This document shows positions 54,665 to 63,364 of a DNA stretch of 64,000 nucleotides, one piece after another; the first letter of the stretch is position 1, and the number at the start of each line of letters is the position of its first letter. The stretch is from Nitratireductor thuwali (lineage in GTDB: Bacteria > Pseudomonadota > Alphaproteobacteria > Rhizobiales > Rhizobiaceae). The stretch lies in assembly GCF_036621415.1 (NCBI RefSeq), contig NZ_CP030941.1:3532001-3596000 (forward strand). Reading direction: 5' to 3'. Under the pieces are notes generated by a model. It did not search any database and had not been told where the DNA came from. It worked only from the letters and a program-made list of their open reading frames with translations. A program made the position numbers and the translations under genes.

Positions 54665-54730
54665 GATGGTCCCCTTCCTCAAGGATATGGGCGCTCGGGC
54701 GGCCGATGCAAGGCCGGGGCCTGGCGGATC

Positions 54731-55498
54731 TCAGTCTCCGGCGATGAAGAACTGCCACTGCCCGTCGGGGGTGATGGCGGAGCGGTAGAAGATATAGGCG
54801 CCGAAGCTCTTCATGTCTTCATAGTCGCCAGCCGTCACCAGCGTGAAAAGCTCGACCCGCTGCCTGTCCGTCAGCTCATCGAGCGGAATGGCAAAGAAGT
54901 AGGGCCAGACATAGAGCTCATGATCCGTGCCGGGATCGAGATGGACGAAACCGGCCTCCATGACCTCCAGCAGAATGGCCAGGATCTCGTGGCCAAGCTC
55001 GTCTCCCGAAACGTCGCGCAGATAGGCCACCGGGTCCTCGACCGGACCGCCGAAGGAAAGCTGGGTGGCCTGGGCTCCCGAGCCCAGCAAGGGGCGCAGC
55101 TTCTCGATATCGCCGCTGCGGCAGGCCTCGATGATCAGCCGGCGCATGCGGCGCACCGGCTCCGGCAGCCGCTCGACATCGTAGATGATTTCGGGAAGCT
55201 CCTTGCCGAGGCTGGTGTCGGGCCGCGTAAGGTTGCCGGGAGGCTCGTCCCCCTCGGCCGGCGCCGCACCCTCGGGGTTGCCGGGGATGCTCATGGCATC
55301 CGGCAGGGGAATGCGGGGGACGGCGGGCTCTTCCTGCGGGCCGGCTTCATATCGCGGAAGCGCATCGCTCAGGGCTGAGGCCGGGGCCGCGCAGCCGCAC
55401 AGCAGGATCGCTGCCAGGGCGCCGCGCAGGCTCAACCGCCGCCAGGGGGCCGGCCGATGAAAACCTCCGGTGGATGGAGCACGAAACCCTTTGCGCAT
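54731..55498 (-). CDS. Hypothetical exported protein, possible lipoprotein (255 aa)
   Basis: The N-terminus is basic and then hydrophobic (LRGALAAILLCGCAAPASA), with a lipobox-like LCGC or a signal peptide cut after ASA. The mature part starts with a Pro/Glu-rich linker (~residues 50–110). It then folds as a helical/beta domain with RRMRRLIIEACRSGDIEKLR, FGGPVEDPVAYLRD and YVWPYFFAIPLDELTDRQRV. I know no named domain for it. It appears conserved in Hyphomicrobiales genomes as an unknown. Confidence 0.72.
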   Translation of the reverse strand: MRKGFRAPSTGGFHRPAPWRRLSLRGALAAILLCGCAAPASALSDALPRYEAGPQEEPAVPRIPLPDAMSIPGNPEGAAPAEGDEPPGNLTRPDTSLGKELPEIIYDVERLPEPVRRMRRLIIEACRSGDIEKLRPLLGSGAQATQLSFGGPVEDPVAYLRDVSGDELGHEILAILLEVMEAGFVHLDPGTDHELYVWPYFFAIPLDELTDRQRVELFTLVTAGDYEDMKSFGAYIFYRSAITPDGQWQFFIAGD

Positions 55499-55557
55499 CG
55501 CCGCCGCCCTTCGCGCTGGTGAACCGTCCCCCGTGATACCCAAACCGGGCGGCGATC

Positions 55558-55815
55558 TCAATGGCAGGTTCGGTCGGTGTAGAAATCGCCCTTGAGCACC
55601 CGGTCGCGCATGTGCTCCAGCAACAGAACCAGATTGTCCTCGCCGCCGTTGCGCGCAAGCTCGCTGAGGGCGGTCTGCATGGCGGCTTCGGCGATTATCT
55701 CCGGCTCGATGCCCGCCCACAGGCCCTCGGCCCACGCGGCGCTGTGGCTGGCGGCGCAGGTCGTGCGCTTTTCTTCCTCGATCTTGGCTTCGATGTCTTG
55801 AATCGTCATATGCAT
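55558..55815 (-). CDS. Small conserved hypothetical protein (85 aa)
   Basis: A helical, acidic protein: MTIQDIEAKIEEEKRTTC, AWAEGLWAGIEPEIIAEAA, QTALSELARNGGEDN and a terminal TDRTCH. The GGAG five bases before the first ATG (55815) favours that start; the ATG two codons on is also possible. Two Cys residues near the ends could bind metal, which is only a guess. It lies between two exported unknowns on the same strand. No domain recognised. Confidence 0.7.
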   Translation of the reverse strand: MHMTIQDIEAKIEEEKRTTCAASHSAAWAEGLWAGIEPEIIAEAAMQTALSELARNGGEDNLVLLLEHMRDRVLKGDFYTDRTCH

Positions 55816-55973
55816 AGGCACTCCACCCGTGGCCCTGGCGCGGCAATGTCCCGTTGCCGCCGGGGCGTCCCAAATGTCCCCCTGCAAAAAGAGATAACAT
55901 GGCTGGCAGGCAGACGCGGCGATACGCGCCGGACGTGGTAAACGCCGGGTAAATTTCGATGTGCCGGTTCGAT

Positions 55974-56354
55974 TCAATTGCCGTAATGCAGCACGATGTC
56001 GCTGGCCAGCTCTTCGCCTTCGGCCATGTAGCGCTCGATGGCGGCAACGGCGTGCTCGGTGCACTGGGTATAGATGTTGGCGAAGGAACGGTAGCCGTGA
56101 TTGAAGCTGGCGACGAGCTGGGCCCGCCGCTCGTCCGTCGGCGCTTCCGCTTCCAGCAGCGCCTCCATCTGCCCGCGCCAGGCTTCGCCTTCTTCGCCGC
56201 AAAGGCGGCGCAGGAAGTGCACCGAGCCCAGAATCTCCGCCAGGCGCATCAACTGCTTGTCGTAGGGCGCTTGTGTCGCGCCGGCCGTAGGCGGCGCAAG
56301 CGACAGGAGTGAGGCCGTGCAACAGACAGCGATGGCTCGGGCAAGACGGTTCAT
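55974..56354 (-). CDS. TIGR02301-family exported protein
   Basis: The product is 126 aa. Signal peptide from MNRLARAIAVCCTASLLSLA with cleavage near AGA. The body matches my memory of the TIGR02301 family of alphaproteobacteria: LAEILGSVHFLRRLCG, RAQLVASFNHGYRSFA, YTQCTEHAV, with a conserved Cys pair. Function unknown. The open frame continues to 56393 but starts upstream lack ribosome-binding sites. Confidence 0.8.
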   Translation of the reverse strand: MNRLARAIAVCCTASLLSLAPPTAGATQAPYDKQLMRLAEILGSVHFLRRLCGEEGEAWRGQMEALLEAEAPTDERRAQLVASFNHGYRSFANIYTQCTEHAVAAIERYMAEGEELASDIVLHYGN

Positions 56355-56404
56355 GACCGGCATAATTGCCGCTAAGCCGTTCGGGCGCAACATTGTCGAG
56401 GCCC

Positions 56405-56824
56405 TTACGGAAGAGATTCAGTGCTTCCGCCCGAAAGCAGATCCTCGGCGAGCATCAGGGTGGTCCGGGTGATGGGCAGCCGCCGCATGTCCTCGACGAC
56501 GTACCAGCCGGCGTCCGCCGCATCGTCGCCGGGCCTGGGCTCGCCGCCGCGATATTCGGCGCTGTGGGCGTGCAGGATGAAACGCGGCCCGTCGCCCTCG
56601 GGCTCTATCACGAACTCCCGCAGGTGGCGGATTTCGCCTGCCTCCAGCCCTGTTTCCTCCAGCAATTCGCGGCGGACCGCCTCCTCCATCGTCTCGCCTT
56701 CCTTCACGCGACCGCCGGGAAAGGCAAGCAGCCCCTTGGCGGGCGCGCGCCCGCGCAGGACCAGGAGGAAGCGACCTTCCTTGCGCATGACCGCCGAAAC
56801 GGCGTGAATGTCGTGAATGACCAT
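56405..56824 (-). CDS. NUDIX hydrolase
   Basis: The product is 139 aa. The NUDIX box (Gx5Ex7REUxEExGU) is GGRVKEGETMEEAVRRELLE followed by ETG. It would hydrolyse a nucleoside diphosphate linked to another moiety, such as ADP-ribose or an oxidised nucleotide. The start at 56824 (MVIHDIHAVSAV) gives the usual N-terminal strand; longer starts at 56863 or 56929 are open. It is divergent from the SRAP gene. Confidence 0.87.
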   Translation of the reverse strand: MVIHDIHAVSAVMRKEGRFLLVLRGRAPAKGLLAFPGGRVKEGETMEEAVRRELLEETGLEAGEIRHLREFVIEPEGDGPRFILHAHSAEYRGGEPRPGDDAADAGWYVVEDMRRLPITRTTLMLAEDLLSGGSTESLP

Positions 56825-56898
56825 GCTCAGCGTCTTGCCCGCGCCGCCTCCAGCCGTCAACATCGCCGCGACAAACAGTGCATGGAGCCTCAGCGAAT

Positions 56899-57648
56899 AT
56901 GTGCGGACGATTTCAGCTCGCCGCCACACGGGCGCAGGTGGAGGACGCGATCAAGGTGTTCGACCTCGACGATTTCCCGTTCCGCTACAACATCGCGCCG
57001 ACCCAGCCCGTTCAGATGGTCGTCGCCGCCGGGCCGCGCGCGCCGGGATCGAATCTTCCCGACCGGCGAGGAATGCTTGTGCGGTGGGGCTTCATTCCCG
57101 GCTGGGCGAAAGACGTCAAGGACTTCCCGCTGCTCATCAACGCCCGATCGGAGACCGCTGCCGAGAAGAGCACCTTCCGTGCCGCCATGCGCCACCGCCG
57201 GACCCTGGTGCCGGCCACCGGGTTCTATGAATGGAGGCGGGACGGCGCCAAGCGTCCGCAAGCTTTCTGGCTGCGCCCCCGCAATGGCGGCATCGTCGCC
57301 TTCGCGGGCCTGATGGAGACCTATAGCGAGCCCGGCGGCAGCGAGATCGACACCGGCGCCATCCTCACAACCGCCGCCAGCGGCGACCTGGAGCACATCC
57401 ACCACCGCATGCCCGTCGTCGTCAGGCCGGAGCACTTCACGCGGTGGCTCGATTGCGTCGGCAACGAGCCGCGCGATGTGGGCGACCTGTTGCGGCCCGC
57501 GGAGCCCGGCTTCTTCGAGGCCGTTCCCATTTCCGACAAGGTCAACAAGGTCGCCAATACCGGTCCCGATATTCTGGAGCGCGTCGAGGAGAGGCCTTCG
57601 CACGAGGCGGTCCCGCGCGAGCCGGACGCCCAGCTCACACTTTTCTGA
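56899..57648 (+). CDS. SOS response-associated peptidase (SRAP, YedK/HMCES-like)
   Basis: The product is 249 aa. Its Cys2 (after Met removal it becomes the N-terminal residue) forms a thiazolidine crosslink with abasic sites in single-stranded DNA. Motifs are MCGRFQLAATR, YNIAPTQPVQMV, RWGFIPGWAKD, INARSETAAEKSTFR, GFYEWRR and HHRMPVVV. The start must be 56899 so that Cys is residue 2. Confidence 0.93.
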   Translation: MCGRFQLAATRAQVEDAIKVFDLDDFPFRYNIAPTQPVQMVVAAGPRAPGSNLPDRRGMLVRWGFIPGWAKDVKDFPLLINARSETAAEKSTFRAAMRHRRTLVPATGFYEWRRDGAKRPQAFWLRPRNGGIVAFAGLMETYSEPGGSEIDTGAILTTAASGDLEHIHHRMPVVVRPEHFTRWLDCVGNEPRDVGDLLRPAEPGFFEAVPISDKVNKVANTGPDILERVEERPSHEAVPREPDAQLTLF

Positions 57649-57714
57649 ACTGGCCCAGCGGCTTTGGCGTACTGCCGGTTGCAAAACCGCGGACGCTCGG
57701 CCAATGACGGCAGC

Positions 57715-58335
57715 ATGAACCCATCCCTTCTTTCCCCCTTCATCTCCGGTCTGCTTCTTGGAGGATCGCTCATCATAGCGATCGGCGCGCAGAATGCCTT
57801 CATTCTGCGTCAGGGACTGCTGCGCCGGCACGTCTTCCTGCTCTGCCTGATCTGTGCGCTGTCCGACGCGCTGCTGATTGCGGCGGGGGTGGCGGGACTG
57901 GGCACGCTCGTTGCCCGCTCGCCCGTGCTGATCACGGGAGTAACGATCGGCGGCGCGGCTTTTCTGTTCGGCTACGCAGCGCTGGCGTTTCGCCGCGCGA
58001 TGCACCCGGATGCGCTGAAGGCCGCGCGCCAGGGGGAGACAAGCCTCAGGGCGGCGGTGGCCACCTGCCTCGCCTTCACCTTCCTCAACCCGCATGTCTA
58101 TCTCGACACCGTGGTCCTGGTCGGCTCGCTCTCCGGCGCCTATGAAGGCAGCGCGCGCACGAGCTTTGCCGCCGGCGCGATAGCGGCGTCCTTCCTGTGG
58201 TTCTACGCGCTTGGTTATGGCGCCAGGCTGCTTCAGCCGCTGTTCGCGAAGCCGCAGGCCTGGCGGGTGCTCGACATCCTGATCGGCATCGTGATGTCGG
58301 CGCTGGCGCTCAGCCTATTGACGCGGCTTGTCTGA
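57715..58335 (+). CDS. LysE/ArgO-family amino-acid exporter
   Basis: The product is a 206-aa inner-membrane protein with about six helices. The N-terminal LGGSLIIAIGAQNAFILRQG is the ArgO/LysE hallmark, and FTFLNPHVYLDTVVLVGSL is the second conserved Asn-Pro loop. It likely exports arginine or lysine. No LysG/ArgP regulator lies beside it. Its 3' end overlaps the 3' end of the small minus-strand gene by 21 bp. Confidence 0.9.
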   Translation: MNPSLLSPFISGLLLGGSLIIAIGAQNAFILRQGLLRRHVFLLCLICALSDALLIAAGVAGLGTLVARSPVLITGVTIGGAAFLFGYAALAFRRAMHPDALKAARQGETSLRAAVATCLAFTFLNPHVYLDTVVLVGSLSGAYEGSARTSFAAGAIAASFLWFYALGYGARLLQPLFAKPQAWRVLDILIGIVMSALALSLLTRLV

Positions 58336-58473
58336 CCGCGCCTTCTGCGGCTTGGCCTTCGAGCAGCACTGGAGCGCCGCATTGATGGCTGCCGGTCCGA
58401 CCTTGCGGTACTCATCGACCAGGTGAGCCTGATCGGCGCGCTTGTCTTCGGATTTGGTCGCTTGCTGTGCCAT
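58315..58473 (-). CDS. Small conserved hypothetical protein (52 aa)
   Basis: It is a Lys-rich soluble protein: MAQQATKSEDKRADQAHLVD, then YRKVGPAAINAALQCCSKAK and a basic tail. A twin-Cys core suggests conservation. I recall similar short proteins downstream of cysS or lysE in rhizobia, but cannot check. The ribosome-binding site is weak. It is convergent with the exporter gene. Confidence 0.5.
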   Translation of the reverse strand: MAQQATKSEDKRADQAHLVDEYRKVGPAAINAALQCCSKAKPQKARSDKPRQ

Positions 58474-58833
58474 TTTTCATTGCCTGGCGTTCGCGTTTCA
58501 CTGACCGCGCAGATGCTGCGCGATTCCGACGAAATCATGTCTTAAACGCCCAGCGCCGACGTAGGTTCATAGAATTGCGCCAATAAGCTTAACAGTATCT
58601 TCACGCTGCGTGGCCGCCCGGCAACAGGCGCCGGGAAGAACGAGGCCAATCCGCGCTTGACGCCGGGCGGCGCGAAGGCGATAAGTCGGGCTATGAAAAC
58701 GCGGTTGGCCATTATCGGCATTTGCATTATCGGCTAGCGCCGCTCGCTGGTCCGGTCGTTTTCGCTCAATTTCCCCGCACGAAAAACGCCCAGCCAGCGG
58801 CCGGCGCATGATTTCGATTGGGATTGGGAATTG
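58474..58833. other. Intergenic region upstream of cysS
   Basis: 360 bp with no supported gene. There is a hairpin CCCGGC / GCCGGG at 58617–58635, and a 14-codon open frame at 58693–58737 that looks like the start of a signal peptide then stops. It is moderately AT-rich near 58560–58600. Confidence 0.5.
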
Positions 58834-60348
58834 ATGAGCGAAGCATTCAAGGGACTGCGCATCACCAACACGCTGACGCGGGAGAAGGAGGATTTCATCC
58901 CCCTCGATCCGCTGAATGTGCGCATGTATGTGTGCGGACCGACGGTCTACGACTACGCCCATATCGGCAATGCGCGGCCGGCGATCGTGTTCGACGTGCT
59001 GTTCCGTCTCCTCCGCCATCTTTATGGCGGGGAGCATGTGACCTATGTGCGCAACATCACCGATGTGGACGACAAGATAAACGCCCGGGCGCTGCGCGAC
59101 TATCCCGGCCTGCCGCTCAACGAGGCCATCCGCAAGGTGACCGAAAAGACGGCGAACCAGTATCACGAGGACGTCGCCGCGCTCGGCTGCCTGACGCCGA
59201 CCTACGAGCCCCGCGCGACCGAGTTCGTGCTGCCGCGCCCGGACGGCAAGGCCGACATGGCCAGCCTGATTCAAACTCTCATCGACCGCGGCCATGCCTA
59301 TGCGGCAAAAGGCGAAATCCTTTTCGACACGAGGTCTATGCCGGACTATGGCGGGCTTTCCAAGCGCAGGCTGGAAGACCAGCAGGCGGGCGCGCGCGTG
59401 GCGGTCGAGGATCACAAGAAGAACCCCGCCGATTTCGTCCTGTGGAAGCAGTCCTCGCCCGAGGAGCCCGGCTGGGAGGCGCACTTCACCGTCGACGGCA
59501 AGCCGCTCGTCATCCGCGGCCGGCCCGGCTGGCACATCGAATGCTCGGCCATGTCGGCCGCCTATCTGGGCGAGGTCTTCGATATCCATGGCGGCGGCCT
59601 CGACCTCATATTCCCCCACCATGAAAACGAGATCGCCCAGTCGCGCTGCGCCCATGGCACCGAAACCATGGCGCGCTACTGGATGCACAACGGCTTCCTG
59701 CAGGTCGAAGGCCGCAAGATGTCGAAGTCGGAGGGCAATTTCGTCACCATCAGCGATCTCCTGCACACGGAGGCTTTCGGCGGGCGCAAATGGCCGGGCG
59801 AGGTGCTGCGGCTGGCGATGCTGATGACCCATTACCGCGAGCCTATCGACTTTTCGGTGCGCAAGCTGGAGGAGGCGGAAGCCGTGCTCGACGGCTGGTG
59901 TGAGTACATGTTCTCCCAACACCTCTCATGGCAAGAAGGCAATCGTCAGTACTATGAGAACGAACTCGCACCTTCTGCCGAGTTTATCGATTGCCTATGG
60001 AACGACCTGAGCACACCTGCTGCTTTTGCGGTGATACATAAAATGGTGAAGCAGAAGGATATGGCTTCTGCGCATTTGATGTTCGCATCGCTGCAACTCG
60101 TGGGCGTCGTTTCGTTTGACAAGATGCAAAGTTGGGAACGCTACCAAGAAGCGACGGCGGTTCATGAGAAGCTGAACGTAGGTGAGCTAAAGAAGCTGGT
60201 CGATCAACGCCTCGCCCTCCTGCGCGAGAAGAACTTCGCCGAGGCCGACAGGATCCGCGACGATCTCTCCGCACAAGGGGTCCAGCTCATGGACTACAAG
60301 GACCCGGAAAGCGGCGAGCGGCGGACGAAGTGGGAAGTGAGGCGGTGA
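58834..60348 (+). CDS. cysS: Cysteinyl-tRNA synthetase with mosaic 3' region
   Basis: The product is a 504-aa class I synthetase. The Rossmann core has the zinc Cys in [14 protein letters not shown]-type [17 protein letters not shown], and KMSKSEGN. The part after residue ~357 (59904 to ~60195), between the core and the C-terminal [20 protein letters not shown], is out of character. It is about 49% G+C by hand count over 59941–60180 and its codons are non-GC-ending (for example ACTATGAGAACGAACTC). The protein reads [20 protein letters not shown], unlike the Ala-rich version usual in the order. This looks like an allelic replacement. The frame is intact and the enzyme is presumably functional. 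Confidence 0.93.
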   Translation: MSEAFKGLRITNTLTREKEDFIPLDPLNVRMYVCGPTVYDYAHIGNARPAIVFDVLFRLLRHLYGGEHVTYVRNITDVDDKINARALRDYPGLPLNEAIRKVTEKTANQYHEDVAALGCLTPTYEPRATEFVLPRPDGKADMASLIQTLIDRGHAYAAKGEILFDTRSMPDYGGLSKRRLEDQQAGARVAVEDHKKNPADFVLWKQSSPEEPGWEAHFTVDGKPLVIRGRPGWHIECSAMSAAYLGEVFDIHGGGLDLIFPHHENEIAQSRCAHGTETMARYWMHNGFLQVEGRKMSKSEGNFVTISDLLHTEAFGGRKWPGEVLRLAMLMTHYREPIDFSVRKLEEAEAVLDGWCEYMFSQHLSWQEGNRQYYENELAPSAEFIDCLWNDLSTPAAFAVIHKMVKQKDMASAHLMFASLQLVGVVSFDKMQSWERYQEATAVHEKLNVGELKKLVDQRLALLREKNFAEADRIRDDLSAQGVQLMDYKDPESGERRTKWEVRR

Positions 60349-60388
60349 CCGCGCATCCTGTTGTCGTGAAAACAAAGGAGGTCCAAGC

Positions 60389-60778
60389 ATGATTGATCAC
60401 ATCGGTATCCGCACGGCGGATTTCGAAGTCGCCAAGGCCTTTTACGACAAGGCGTTGGCGCCGCTGGGCGCTTCGCTGCTCATGATCGTGCCGCCGGAAT
60501 ACACCGATGGCGTCAAGGTCGGCGGCTATGGGCGTGACCGGCCCGTCTACTGGCTGAGCGAAGGCAAGCCCGCGAGCGAGCCGAAGCACGTGGCCTTCAC
60601 CGCTCATAGCCGCGCCGAGGTCGACGCGTTTCACGCGGCGGCACTGGCCGCCGGCGGCAAGGACAACGGCGCGCCCGGCCTGCGGCCGCACTACCACCCG
60701 GACTATTACGGCGCATTCGTCATCGATCCCGACGGCAACAATGTCGAAGCCGTGTGCCACAGACCGGAGGAGGCGTAG
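60389..60778 (+). CDS. VOC-family (glyoxalase/bleomycin-resistance-like) protein
   Basis: The product is 129 aa. It has two beta-alpha-beta-beta-beta modules; the metal-site pattern is MIDHIGIRTADFEVAK (His), HVAFTAHSRAEVDAFHA (His) and VIDPDGNNVEAVCH (Glu). Good AAGGAGG lies upstream. It lies 40 bp after cysS and 2 bp before a GFA gene; a small-molecule lyase, dioxygenase or detoxifying role is the family range. Confidence 0.88.
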   Translation: MIDHIGIRTADFEVAKAFYDKALAPLGASLLMIVPPEYTDGVKVGGYGRDRPVYWLSEGKPASEPKHVAFTAHSRAEVDAFHAAALAAGGKDNGAPGLRPHYHPDYYGAFVIDPDGNNVEAVCHRPEEA

Positions 60779-60780
60779 CT

Positions 60781-61284
60781 ATGACCCTCGACAATCAACC
60801 GGTGTTCACGGGCGGCTGCCAGTGCGGCGCGGTGCGCTTTCGCATCGAGGGCGCCCTGGGGGATCCGTCCATCTGTCACTGCCGCATGTGCCAGAAGGCC
60901 TTTGGAAATTTCTACGCGCCGCTCGTTTCCGTCCGCGATGCCAAGCTCACCTGGACGCGCGGCGAGCCGAAGCGCTATCGATCGTCGAACCACGTCAAGC
61001 GCGGCTTTTGCGATGCGTGCGGAACGCCGCTGACATTCGAAGCGCCCAGTGAGAGCCATGACGGGGTCGCTCTGGCCATCGGCGCCTTCGACCATCCCGA
61101 AGAACTCGCGCCGCAGATACAGTGGGGCATCGAGGGCAAGCTGCCCTATGTGGACACGCTTCACACGCTGCCCGGCCAGGAGACGATGGAGGATGCGCAA
61201 CTGGCGAGCTATCTCGACGACCTCGTCTCCTACCAGCACCCCGACCACGACACGGATCAATGGCCTCCGGAGGACGGACGGTGA
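60781..61284 (+). CDS. GFA-family (glutathione-dependent formaldehyde-activating-like) protein 1
   Basis: The product is 167 aa with the GFA zinc-site Cys sets CQCG, CHCRMCQ and CDACGTPL. Proteins of this family bind zinc and sometimes S-hydroxymethyl glutathione adducts, though most have no known substrate. It overlaps the next GFA gene by GTGA. The C-terminal HPDHDTDQWPPE is shared with copy 2, so the two derive from a tandem duplication. Confidence 0.9.
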   Translation: MTLDNQPVFTGGCQCGAVRFRIEGALGDPSICHCRMCQKAFGNFYAPLVSVRDAKLTWTRGEPKRYRSSNHVKRGFCDACGTPLTFEAPSESHDGVALAIGAFDHPEELAPQIQWGIEGKLPYVDTLHTLPGQETMEDAQLASYLDDLVSYQHPDHDTDQWPPEDGR

Positions 61285-61751
61285 GCGCGGAGCCGTTCAC
61301 GGGCGGTTGCCAGTGCGGTGCGGTCCGCTTTCGCGCCGCACGGCTCGGCCGCCCGTCCATCTGCCACTGCCGCATGTGCCAGAAGCAGTTCGGCAGCTTT
61401 TTCGGCGCTTTCGTCACCGCCTTCGAAGACGAACTTGCCTGGACGCGCGGCACGCCGGCCTTTTTCCGGTCCTCCCAGACGGTCGAGCGCGGTTTTTGCG
61501 CCCGCTGCGGCACTCCGCTCGCCTACAGGCATGACGGGGGTATCGAGCTTTCCATCGGTTCTTTCGATCATCCGGAAGCGCTGGAACCCAAGGTCCAGGT
61601 GAATTTCAGCCGGCGCCTGCCGTGGATCGAGCGTCTGTTCGAAAGGCCGCTCCACGAAAGCGAAGCGATGACGGAGCTGCACGCGTCCGTCATATCCTGG
61701 CAGCACCCCGACCACGACACCGATCAATGGCCGCCGGAGCGCCAAACATGA
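61281..61751 (+). CDS. GFA-family protein 2 (tandem paralogue)
   Basis: The product is 156 aa, starting at GTG 61281 inside the stop of copy 1. It keeps FTGGCQCGAVRFR, ICHCRMCQKQFG and CARCGTPL and ends in HPDHDTDQWPPERQT. The middle part has diverged from copy 1 (FRSSQTVERG against YRSSNHVKRG). The stop overlaps the cimA start (ATGA), so VOC, GFA1, GFA2 and cimA make a coupled series. Confidence 0.9.
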   Translation: MSAEPFTGGCQCGAVRFRAARLGRPSICHCRMCQKQFGSFFGAFVTAFEDELAWTRGTPAFFRSSQTVERGFCARCGTPLAYRHDGGIELSIGSFDHPEALEPKVQVNFSRRLPWIERLFERPLHESEAMTELHASVISWQHPDHDTDQWPPERQT

Positions 61752-63361
61752 ACCGCGAACGCGTCTATCTCTTCGACACCACCCTGCGCGACGGCCAGCA
61801 GACGCCCGGCATCGATTTTTCCGTCGAGGACAAGATCGCCATTGCCGGCCTGCTGGACGATTTCGGCATCGACTATGTCGAAGGCGGCTATCCCGGCGCC
61901 AATCCCACCGATACGGACTTCTTCGCCAAGAAGCGCACCCGCAGCGCCTCGTTCGTCGCATTCGGCATGACCAGGCGGGCCGGCGTTTCCACGTCCAACG
62001 ATCCGGGACTGGCCGCGCTCATCCAGTCTTCCGCCGATGCCATCTGTTTCGTAGCCAAGAGCTGGGACTACCATGTGCGCGTTGCCCTCGGCTGCACGAA
62101 CGAGGAGAATATCGAGTCCATCGCGGCTTCGGTAGGGGCCGCGCTCGCGGCCGGCCGGGAGCCGATGGTGGATTGCGAGCACTTCTTCGACGGCTACAAG
62201 GCCAATCCCGCCTATGCGCTCGCCTGCGCCAGGGCGGCCTTTGAGGCCGGTGCGCGCTGGGTGGTGCTGTGCGACACCAATGGCGGGACGCAGCCGGCCG
62301 AAATCCGCAAGATCGTCGCCGCCGTAGTCGCCGCCGGCATCCCCGGCGAGCGGCTGGGCATCCACGCCCATGACGACACAGGCCAGGCCGTGGCCAATTC
62401 GCTCGCCGCCATCGATGCCGGCGTGCGCCAGGTGCAGGGCACGCTCAACGGCATCGGCGAACGCTGCGGCAATGCCAATCTCATCTCCATCATCCCGACA
62501 TTGATGCTGAAGCCGGTCTATGCCGACCGGTTCCAGACAGGCATTTCGGCGGAAAATCTTGCCGGCATCTCCCGCCTTTCCCGCGCGTTCGACGAGCTGC
62601 TGAACCGCGCGCCGGAACCGCAGGCGCCCTATGTCGGAGCCTCGGCCTTCGCGACGAAGGCCGGCATCCATGCCTCGGCCCTCCTGAAGGAGCCGCAGAC
62701 CTACGAGCATGTCCCGCCCGAAAGCGTGGGCAACAGCCGCCGGGTCATGATTTCGGATCAGGGCGGCAAGTCCAATTTCGTCGCCGAACTCACGCGCCGC
62801 GGCATCGCGGTCGACAAATCCGACCCGCGGCTCGACACGCTGATCGCCATCGTCAAGGAGCGCGAGGCGCAAGGCTATGCCTATGAGGGCGCGGATGCGA
62901 GCTTCAACATTCTGGCCCGCCGCACGCTGGGCCGCGTGCCCGACTTCTTCACTGTCGACAGTTTCCGCTGTATGGTCGAGCGCCGTTTCGACGCCAACGG
63001 GCAGCTGAAGACTGTGTCGGAGGCGGTGGTCCGGGTGACCGTCGACGGCGAGACGCTGATGTCGGTCGCCGAAGGCCACGGCCCCGTCAACGCGCTCGAT
63101 ATCGCGCTGCGCAAGGATCTGGGCAAGTATCAGGCGGAGATCGCCGATCTGACGCTGGCCGACTACAAGGTGCGCATCCTCAACGGCGGCACCGAGGCGG
63201 TCACCCGCGTGCTGATAGAATCCCAGGATGGCGCGGGAAACAGGTGGTGGACGGTCGGCGTTTCCGACAACATCATAGATGCCTCATTCCAGGCGCTGAT
63301 GGATTCGATTATCTACAAGCTCGTCACCAACCGCGAAAAGGCCGGCCTTGCGGCCGAATGA
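61748..63361 (+). CDS. cimA: (R)-citramalate synthase
   Basis: The product is 537 aa. It condenses pyruvate and acetyl-CoA to citramalate in the threonine-independent route to isoleucine. The DRE-TIM barrel shows LFDTTLRDGQQTPGIDFSVE, VEGGYPGANPTD, the metal HAHDDTGQAVANSLAA, and GTLNGIGERCGNANLISII. The N-terminal start and the C-terminal LeuA regulatory domain (from ~residue 400) match the CimA subtype rather than LeuA. An allosteric C-domain is expected to respond to isoleucine. Confidence 0.9.
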   Translation: MNRERVYLFDTTLRDGQQTPGIDFSVEDKIAIAGLLDDFGIDYVEGGYPGANPTDTDFFAKKRTRSASFVAFGMTRRAGVSTSNDPGLAALIQSSADAICFVAKSWDYHVRVALGCTNEENIESIAASVGAALAAGREPMVDCEHFFDGYKANPAYALACARAAFEAGARWVVLCDTNGGTQPAEIRKIVAAVVAAGIPGERLGIHAHDDTGQAVANSLAAIDAGVRQVQGTLNGIGERCGNANLISIIPTLMLKPVYADRFQTGISAENLAGISRLSRAFDELLNRAPEPQAPYVGASAFATKAGIHASALLKEPQTYEHVPPESVGNSRRVMISDQGGKSNFVAELTRRGIAVDKSDPRLDTLIAIVKEREAQGYAYEGADASFNILARRTLGRVPDFFTVDSFRCMVERRFDANGQLKTVSEAVVRVTVDGETLMSVAEGHGPVNALDIALRKDLGKYQAEIADLTLADYKVRILNGGTEAVTRVLIESQDGAGNRWWTVGVSDNIIDASFQALMDSIIYKLVTNREKAGLAAE

Positions 63362-63364
63362 TCC

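Noticed and set aside
58693..58737. A 14-codon frame resembling a truncated signal peptide (MKTRLAIIGICIIG)
   Set aside because: It is too short, with no ribosome-binding site and no continuation in another frame that would show a frameshifted gene.
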